The notes below the pieces were generated by a model. It was not told the origin of the DNA. It did not search any database and saw only the letters and a list, made by a program, of their open reading frames with translations. From Clarkia xantiana subsp. parviflora (lineage: Eukaryota > Streptophyta > Magnoliopsida > Myrtales > Onagraceae), in contig JAPTYO010000023.1 in assembly GCA_036873135.1 (NCBI GenBank), positions 2,305,834 to 2,369,833 on the forward strand: a stretch of 64,000 bases of DNA, given 5' to 3'. Shown piece after piece: positions 56,400 through 64,000 of the stretch (its first letter is position 1; each line of letters begins with the position of its first letter). A program made the translations under genes and the position numbers.

Positions 56400-56580
56400 A
56401 CTGCAGCCTTAGGAACTTTCTAAATCTATTCCCTAATAGACGGATACGTCGTACCGGTACGCCTTTCCCCAGGAAATGATTTTAATCAAGTCGCTAAGGG
56501 GATTCGAACTCGTGACCCCGGAGCCAAACCACATGGGAGTCAGCGCTCTCAACCACTAGACCATAACTGCTGGTGGTTGA
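56400..56580 (-). mobile_element. tRNA-related SINE, minus strand
   Basis: On the minus strand TGGTCTAGTGGTTGAGAGC (box A-like, about 56543-56565) is followed by CGAGTTCGAATCCCC (box B, 56504-56518) and then non-tRNA sequence. Box spacing is tRNA-like, but the rest of a cloverleaf is absent. A relic of the same family is at 13430-13485. No clear A-tail or target duplication. 55966-56399 shows nothing recognisable. Confidence 0.5.
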
Positions 56581-56799
56581 CTTATCTACTTGGTTTCAAT
56601 TTCATACTTGGCAGAAACGACAATGCAGAGCTGTGTGTTCATTTTGCAGTAGCTTTGATTGCCCCTGAAGTGATAAATCAAATAAACTTGGTCCTCGTAG
56701 TTTTATAATCTCAGAGTTGGGATGAAAATTATTGTAGTGCTAACCTAGTAATTCATACTTAATACATCAAAATATGTGCCAAAAAAATACATCAAATAA

Positions 56800-57135
56800 A
56801 TATTTTTTTTGTGAAAATCCCTCACAAAAAAAAAAAAAAAAATTTGTGAGGAATTCTGAATCCCTCACAAAACTTCATATTAGCTGAGGTTAGTAGCAGA
56901 TTTTTAGTAAAAAAAAAATCGTATGCCCTAGTTAAACACCTTCATTATCCCTTTAAAATTTTACCCTTACAAAATCCTTATTATTTTATTTAGGGAAATT
57001 AAAATTGTAAGGGATTGTCCCTTAAAATAAGTTCCCTCACTAATCCCTAATATATCCCTTACAAAACACACTAAACTTTGAGGGATCAATTCCCTCACAA
57101 AATATTCGTCACAAATGACTAATGTTCTTGTAGTG
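56800..57135. mobile_element. End fragment of a CACTA-type element
   Basis: AATGTTCTTGTAGTG ends at 57135; its complement CACTACAAGAACATT is a CACTA terminus. Inward lie many CCCTCAC / GTGAGGG words (56815-57105), like subterminal repeats. The other terminus was not found. 57136-57434 is AT-rich 3' flank of pectinesterase gene 2. Confidence 0.6.
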
Positions 57136-57434
57136 TACATAACAACATTATCTTTCCACTTTATAAATAACTATTACTTGACATGTGCCACTTGACAACT
57201 TTTTATAGATTTTTCAGTAAAAATTTCACAATTTAAAGATACATTCATTTACTCATACAACAATGTTTGTCCCTAATATAATATATATAGATAGACTAGA
57301 TAACGATAGCATCGCCAAAAATGTGTATATATATTGAATAGAATCATTTTTGCACATAGTTGGGGTATATTGGCGGGGTCTTAGTGCCATCAGATACAAG
57401 TCATATCACACGACATTCCCTATATCATATATAA

Positions 57435-59499
57435 TTACATGCCGGCGGTATACGGCACGCCGGCAGCCGTAATCCAAGCGTCGTCGAAGAAGAAACTCTT
57501 AGGAGTGTACGTCAAGGCCTGTGCCGGACTCAGCTTCCGAATCCCCTTCCACGTAACCCGCTTCGAAGTATCCGAACCCGGTCCCTTGTTGTTATACTCC
57601 GCATAGTAAAGCGTGTCGAGGGCGAAATTTCCCGCCCATGGCAACCACCCTTCCGGCTGGATGACGTCATCGATGAACGTATCCATGACGATGGTCCTCG
57701 CAAACTTCTTCCACGGCCTTCCGAGGTACGACTTGAACTGAGCCTTGACGGGCATGTACGACGCGTCGCCGGTGATGGTGCATCCCAGAAGCACGATTCC
57801 GGTCCTCGATCGGCTTTCCTTCCGCCCGTGGGCGGTCACGATGCACTGTTGGTTGGGACCCGGTTTTCGGATGAGGATCTTGCAGTTCTGGAAGACGGCC
57901 GCGGCGTCGCCGAAGATGAAGTCGATCGTGCCGGTGATGACGCAATCGCGGTAGAACTGTCGGAATGCGGGGACGTATAGAGTGTCCTGGTAACCGTCTA
58001 TCTGGCAGTTGAATACGACCGCCTTATCGGATTTGATTAAGAGGGCCACTGCCTGGTGTCCGGTGGCTCCGGCAGAGTTCTCGAATCCGATGTCCTTGGC
58101 CACGAAGTCGTTTCCAAGGACAGCTGAAAAACATCATCAAGTAGTAATTTTTTAAAAAAATTGGGGGGTTTTAAAGAATAATAGCTGATTTTCGAAGTTC
58201 GAATCCCACTGAATATGCCACATTAGTTAGTTAGGGTTTTTAGGTTTAATGTTTTCTGTCCGAAATTGCAGAATCGTTAAGATAGAGTGACTTACTAACG
58301 GTTGATGTGTCCCAAGTCTTTACACCGCCGGCAAAGTTCTTATTACCGGTGATCTTCGTCTTCGTCGGCCCATCTCCGACCAACACCAAGTTCGTAATCT
58401 TCTTATCGAACGTCACCTTCTCGTTGTAAACTCCCGCCTTAACGTAAACCACGAACGGCTTTGCGCTATTCAACGGGATGTCCTTAATAGCTGCATTGAT
58501 TGTATTGTACTTCCCACTCCCATCTTTAGCCACCACTAGGTCAGGCTTTACGGCACCCGCCGCGAGAAGATGCCTCTTAAAAATCCCGACCCAACTCGGA
58601 AACGAGTTGTCGTCCTCTTCGAGTAGCCTCCGAGTGATCTTCATAATATTAGAATGAGAACCCCCGACCCAACTCGCATACGAGTTGTCTTCCTCTTCGA
58701 GTAGCCTCGGAGAGAACTTAGCCTTAGTATTAGAATAAGCACCCCCGACCCAACTCGCATACGGGTTGTTGTCCTTGTGATAATAATTCGTTACGAATAT
58801 CTTCCGGTGGTTCTGAACCTTCGGAATCGTAATATTCCCGAACATCGAGCTAAGTTCCCCTACCATAGCTAGGGCATTGCTAATGAGCTTCATAGACATG
58901 TTCAAAGCTTCCCTCATTTTCGCTCCGGCATCGGAGGTCACATTCTCGAACCCATCGAGGCAAGTCTCCTGAAACGTGGCTACACCGCTGAGCCACACGT
59001 TGAGCTCTTCGAGAGCATCGTCGACTTTCAAAATCTCGATTCTCCCGAGCCTCTCGAACGACGTGTTTAGTTCGTCGATCGAGTACTCCATCAATCGGGA
59101 GCAGATGTCGAGCGCCTGCTTACCCATTGGGTCCTTCTCGATCTCCTTGAGAGTGACCGATTTTTCCGCCGCCTCGTGGATGTACTTCATCGTCGCGTTT
59201 AGACCGGCTTTCATGAGCTCTTTAGGGTTTGTGCTCGTCGTGCCGGAACTCTCGAGGCTTTTTACGCAATCGTCTTTGTAGTCGGTCGGTGCACATACAT
59301 TCTCGATCGCCTTCATCGACGAAGAAACCTCCGCACGGCCCGAGCCTGAACCCGAACTTTCTGTCGGGCTCGACTTGCTTGTAGCGATCCCGACAGTTAC
59401 GGCAGTACCGATCACGAGGAGTAAGAGCAAAGATACCCCAACCATTGCTACTTTTCGTTTTTTGGCTTCTCGTTTTTTGGCTTCGTTCCCCATCTCCAC
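57435..59499 (-). CDS. Pectinesterase with PMEI pro-region (type I), copy 2, 630 aa
   Basis: Two exons: 58296-59499 and 57435-58123 (donor GTAAGT, acceptor TTTTCAG, phase 1), stop TAA. Two starts lie three residues apart (MEMGNEAKK / MGNEAKK). A hydrophobic signal or anchor spans about 18-40. The PMEI-like pro-region has NVCAPTDYKDDC, ALDICSRLM and QETCLDGF. The catalytic domain starts near VKPDLVVAKDGSGKY (about 318), with Gln in HQAVAL (about 425), Asp in GYQDTLY (about 448), Asp in DFIFG (about 469) and LGRPWK. Residues 246-312 are an in-frame triplication of a (Y/F)xSWVG..(R)RLL unit, so the processing site occurs as RLL, RRLL and RHLL. It lacks intron 1 of copy 1 but shares the second intron at the same codon and phase, which supports paralogy. 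Intact. Confidence 0.93.
58586..58790 (-). repeat. In-frame 78/81-bp triplication in pectinesterase 2
   Basis: CCCGACCCAACTCG recurs at 58585, 58663 and 58744 (offsets 78 and 81), each followed on the minus strand by codons for SWVG and then (R/P)RLLEE. Copies are diverged but always in frame. Confidence 0.85.
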
Positions 59500-59749
59500 T
59501 TTAGGGTTTAGGGTTTACGGTTTAGGGTTTAGTATATATTTTTTTAAAAAGGAAATTAAGATTTTTCTTCTGAAGTGTTATTATTGTTGAAGCAGTTTTA
59601 AGCATTAGCCCTAAGATTAGGGCTAATGAATAGATATGCTTCGACAATAATAGTTAATGTTCCTCGGAGGAACTAAAGAAACCTTAAATTTAATTTAATG
59701 ATGTTTTTATTGTTGTGGAGAGGGTGATGAGATGAAGAGTGGAAATATG

Positions 59750-59757
59750 TATTTATA
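59750..59757 (-). promoter_or_regulatory. Probable TATA box of pectinesterase gene 2
   Basis: TATAAATA on the minus strand, about 250 bp before the ATG. The leader contains tandem CCCTAAACC-type words just before the start codon (59500-59530). Confidence 0.5.
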
Positions 59758-60136
59758 GGAGGAAGAATTGAAGAATTCGTGACGTAGAGAGAGATGCGGA
59801 CAATCTCTATTAGTGAATAACTAAATCTGTTCCATTTTTACTATAAAATAATTAGTTTTCTTTTCACGGGTGTGTTGTAAAAAAATAATTTATTTTTATT
59901 TTTTTCTGAGTCAATTTTTTTTCCCTTAGGCCTTTAGTCAAATTTTTTTTTTCAATAGAGTTTTTTTTTCTAAAGATTTTAGTCCATTTTTTTAAACTAT
60001 TTTTTCTTAATAATTCTTTGAGAGATTCTCCTCAAATTTCTTCTTGATTATTATTTTATAAAGGAAAACTATGGATTCGACAATAATAAGTACAATCATT
60101 GTATATAAATATTATAAAATTCAAAATTTTCTTGAA

Positions 60137-60193
<57 letters not shown>

Positions 60194-61213
60194 CGAGCAA
60201 TCAAGATTTTGCCCTGAAAAATATGGTAGAATTTTTTTATACTATATTTTAATTAATTAACTCTACTGTTTATCCTCGGGGTTTGAAAACACATTTTTCA
60301 TCTAGTTCGAATGTCTAAGTGGAATTGTGGTATATGTAGCAATTAGCATAATGTAATCTTACATGGTTAGATGGGTATCATTTTAGTTACTAATTTTAGT
60401 TGTACGGATTGATTAGTACAATGTATAATTTGTTATATCTATATGAAATTAGAATTGTATTAATTTTTTTTTAAATTCCAACCAGTACTAATACCGATTT
60501 GGTTTTTTATTTTTTTTTCTCTATAAAACCTTGTTAGGAACCCACTTAGCTGGGTTCCTAGATCCGCCACTGACCATTGTACTACTTTAATATTTTAAGT
60601 TTATTTCAGTTGAAACATGTGGATTTATTTTTATGATAATTAGTATTATTCATAAATGCTAGAAATACAATCTTTTAATATATACATAATTAAAGTTATT
60701 ACAAATGGTTGTACTTGCGTTGCACGTGCAAGATTTACTAGTAATAATAAAATAATAACACTTTGTAAATATTCGTGATGTAATCTAACATTACATCCGT
60801 TTTTTGATATAATCTCAAATTACTGTAATGGAGTTTGAACGTAATCTCAAATTGCATTGGATTTCACATTACAATGCACATTACATTATTAAGTTTATCA
60901 AACAACGTAATATAAATGTAATGTGAGACGTAATGTGCGATTACATCTCATATTACATCTATCAAACACCATGTGTACTTTGGTTTAGTCAGAGCTCTCT
61001 TAGGTAGGGTTGGGTGTAGAACCGATTTGTTCAAAACCAGTTCCCGCCCACAGTGGACCAAATTTTTATTTAGTCCTAATTCATTCATAGAAGAACTGGT
61101 TTGATCATAAACGGTCCGAAAATAAGTTTTAGTTTGTATTAACACATTTAGACGTTGTTTCTTTTAATAAATGGTCCCCTTTAAAAATAAGTAAATAAAC
61201 TTATGGGATAGTT
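59758..61213. other. AT-rich intergenic stretch with repeats
   Basis: Long T-runs at 59880-60000, the AAT microsatellite, a CTAGATCCGCCACTG element end (60561-60575), and a TTACAT/ATGTAA-rich palindromic region at 60770-60970 typical of a small inverted-repeat element. No gene seen. Confidence 0.4.
60137..60193. repeat. (AAT)n microsatellite
   Basis: About 19 uninterrupted ATA/AAT units. Confidence 0.9.
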
Positions 61214-64000
61214 TGCTACTGAAAACTTGTAAAACTCCGGAACGACCAATAGACAGAGCAAAATCCTAACAGACGGAATATAGGAGAAGAACACTCAAGG
61301 AGTCACAGAGATAAAACTCATTCACTTAGCTATCTCTCGCCCTTAAATAGACCACATCCAAACAATATTTACAACTTGGTCCAAAATATTACAAGTGAAT
61401 GAAAACAACCCAAAAAAGTTACAAAGTTCAGAATGAATACTAGCCCATTAATCACTAGACTACGTGTCGAACTGAAGTAAGTGGACCAAACATATTAAGC
61501 CTATAAACAAGTCAACTTGGGCCAGGACTGATTAGCTGGACTACAGGGATCCATTGGCTCCAATACCCCCCTCAATCTGAACTTTGAGGAAAAATGTTCA
61601 CCATATTCAGCTTTGCCAAAAGATAACGATGCTGAGCCTTTGAAAGGGCCTTCGTGAAGATATCAGCTACCTGGTATGTCATCTTCAGGTACTTAAACCT
61701 GATAAAACCTGCAGTAACTTGATCTCTAATAAAGTGACAGTCAACCTCAATGTGTTTTGCTCGTTCAGGGAAAACATGATTATTTGCTATCTGAATTGCT
61801 GTTTTATTATCACAATGCAACATAACAGGTTTTGCAGAGAAAATCCTAACTCAGAAAGTAAACCCTTTAGCCAAACAAGCTCACTAACAGTGCCACGCAT
61901 ACTTCTATATCCGACTTCAGCTGATGAACAAGAAACAATAGGCTGTTTTTTAACTTTCCAAGAAACCAACGAATTTGCAAAAAAAACACTCAATGTCAGT
62001 GATTGATCTTCTTGACTCAACACACCTTGCAAAATCAGAATCACAATATGCAGTAACTTTCAAATCAGTTTGATGTTTAAGATATCTTAAAATACGAATA
62101 ACAACATTATAATGAGACATTTTCGGACTTTGTGTATACTGACTAAGATATTGAACTGAATAAGCAATATCAGGCCGGGTAATGCCTAAGTAAAGCAACT
62201 TGCCAATCAATTTTCTGTAAACACTTGGATCAGAAAGCAACTTATCATCATTGTTCAGGCTAAGGCTTTCATCATATCTCATAGAGGCAAACCTAGCATT
62301 TTGCTCCATAGGAGTGTTACTAGGCTTATATCCTAACAAACCGACTTCAGATAATAATTCGAACACATACTTCCTTTGGCAGAGCACAATGCCATTGGAA
62401 GACCATGCTACCTCAATGCCAAGGAAAAACTTTAAATCACCCAGATCTTTCATCTTAAAGTTGGTTTGCAAAACAACATTTAACGCATTAACCAAAGAGG
62501 GACTATTTCCAATTATCACCTGATCATCAACATATACAAAAAACACAACAATCTCGCTTCCATTTTTCTTAGTAAAGATAGAATAATCAAGATGACTTTG
62601 ATTATAACCATTAGCAATAAGAGCTTCTGTCAGTTTTAAATTCAATTGCATAGATGTCTGTTTTAACCATAAAGGGATTTGTGCAATCTGCAAACAAAAA
62701 ATCTAGGAGGCAAATCCATATAAACTTTCTAAAAAAGATCTCCCTGCAAAAATGCATTTTAAACATCCATATGATACAAATGCCATTTATTCAGAGCAGC
62801 AAGAGTTAAAACAATCATAACTGTTCCAATTTTAGCCACTGGGGAAAAAATCTCACTATAATCAATACCTTTTTTTTTTCTTTGAAACCCTTGGCAACAA
62901 GTCTAGCTTTATAACGCTCTAAGGAACCATCAGAATTGTATTTAACGTTAAAAACCCATTTGCATCCTATAGATTTCCGACCAACAAACAAAGGCAGTGA
63001 CCAAGTTTTATTAGATTCCAAAGCATCAATTTCATCCTTCATTGCCTTCACCCAATTAGGATTTGAACAAGCATCAGAAAAATGTTGAGGCTCATGAATT
63101 TTATCAATCATACTCAAAAAAGACTTGTAACCACTTGTGACTCTGTTATAACCAAGATGTTGAGAAATAAGATGCAAAGTGGAACAATGAGTGGACAAAT
63201 CATAACCACGAGTCCAAACAGGTGGTCTAACTGATCTAACAACCCTAGTGCTAGGTTCAGAGACAGGCAAACTTTGATCAACATTATCTGAAATCATATC
63301 ATCATCACTACCTGCATTATCAGAATCTCCATCTGAAGCATCAGAATTTTCAGCCAACACATCAGCACCAACATCTAGAGTCTAGACCTGGTTGATCTGC
63401 AGAATCGAGATCACGTCCAGCATCTGGAAAATTGGAACCAATTGCATCTGGAACAGAAACAGGGAGCACATTAGGAGTGAAAAAAATGCAATGTATGATG
63501 ATCGTCCAATTTAAAAAGAAAAAAAGTTTCAAGGAACTTAATATCTTGACTGACAAAGAAACTTTTGGTAGTGAGATTGTAAAACTTGTATCATTTTTGC
63601 GTCAAAGAATAACTCATCATAACAGAAGCAATCATCCTTGGGGAAAACTTGTCAATAGTAGGCAAAACCTTTGCATAACAAAGGCATCCAAAAACTCTTA
63701 AGTGTTACAATGAAGAAACTTTACCATATAATTTTTCAAATGGGGATTTACCATTCAGAATATCTCTTGGTATTAAACTGATCAAATAACAAGTTGTCAA
63801 AATTGCTTCCCCCCAAAATTTATCTGGTAAAAAACATTGCAATTTTAGGCTCTGGCAACTCAAGTAAATGTCTGTGTTTGCGTTCAACAACTCTATTTTG
63901 TTGTGGTGTGTAAGAGCAAGTGCTTTCATGAATAACACCATGATTAGAAAATAAAGAAGCACAATTTTCATTATAAAAATAAAAAAAAAAAAAAAAAAAA
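61214..64000 (-). mobile_element. Copia LTR retrotransposon, 3' half, degraded, runs off the window
   Basis: On the minus strand, from 64000 downward: integrase C-terminal part (FLPDKFWGEAILTTCYLI), a Ser/Asp-rich linker, reverse transcriptase start ([29 protein letters not shown] at about 62880-62970), FVYVDDQVIIG (about 62530), and RNase H (YCDSDFARC; SSAEVGYRS; DNKTAIQIANN). It ends FPQSSD at 61572, then a polypurine tract GAGGGGGG and a presumed 3' LTR (about 61214-61565). Frameshifts near 62000, 62690 and 62850 and missing stretches make it defective. It belongs to a different lineage from the Copia at 32267. Stretches such as 63362-63700 are unreadable remnants. Confidence 0.8.
61572..63971 (-). 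pseudogene. Copia pol remnant (integrase end, reverse transcriptase, RNase H)
   Basis: Minus-strand pieces at 63705-63971, 62815-63360, 61950-62693, 61787-62044 and 61572-61823 succeed each other in Copia order but in different frames. The YVDD box is intact. No single open frame links them. Confidence 0.8.

Noticed and set aside
56504..56565. Possible tRNA gene (A and B boxes on the minus strand)
   Set aside because: No full cloverleaf or acceptor stem; the sequence continues as a SINE body and a relic copy exists at 13430.
63983..64000. Poly(A) at the window end as a retroelement tail
   Set aside because: The Copia element reads on the minus strand through this end, so an A-run on + here is not its 3' tail; it may be a low-complexity run or a sequence edge.

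Overview
The window is nuclear DNA of a flowering plant, most likely a eudicot. Genes are split by canonical GT-AG introns (and one AT-AC intron). Recognisable plant families are present: Lon1-type protease, pectin methylesterases, Di19, a PP2-type F-box protein and a ROP GTPase exon. The space between genes is packed with plant transposons. The species cannot be told from the sequence alone.

Layout. 1-6144 (+): 3' part of a mitochondrial-type Lon protease gene whose introns hold at least five copies or fragments of one small inverted-repeat element. 6735-9343: a Mutator-like element and a poly(A)-tailed retroelement. 9700-10685 (+): a five-exon J-domain gene. 11868-12788: a probable miniature LTR element. 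14063-17089 (-): pectinesterase gene 1. 18069-20487: two Mutator-like elements, one with a long palindromic array. 21309-31508: a 10.2-kb non-autonomous Gypsy-type LTR element with gag-protease-gag sequence on + and a spliced antisense gene on -. 31563-37890 (-): remains of an F-box/FBD-like gene, cut by a degraded Copia element (32267-37643). 38243-41118 (+): a complete Di19 zinc-finger gene with a U12-type AT-AC intron. 41489-45930: more Mutator-like elements and a Gypsy gag fragment on -. 46710-49946 (+): an F-box/PP2 gene, apparently frameshifted in exon 2, with four kinds of transposon in its introns. 50834-57135: nested small elements and one orphan ROP GTPase exon. 57435-59499 (-): pectinesterase gene 2, a paralogue of gene 1, with an in-frame triplication in its processing region. 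61214-64000 (-): 3' half of another Copia element, running off the window.

The ordinary genes are unrelated housekeeping or stress functions and do not form a pathway. The exception is the pair of pectinesterases, which are the same kind of enzyme on the same strand about 40 kb apart and look like an old local duplication later spread by transposon insertion.

The main structural theme is a set of small non-autonomous elements that begin GGG(T/A).., mostly with 9-bp target duplications (the Mutator hallmark). They carry GC-rich palindromic cores and, in several families, subterminal AACGG and CACGTGAC-like motifs. Exon boundaries below were set by hand from reading frame, splice sites and remembered family sequence; no alignment or database search was run.
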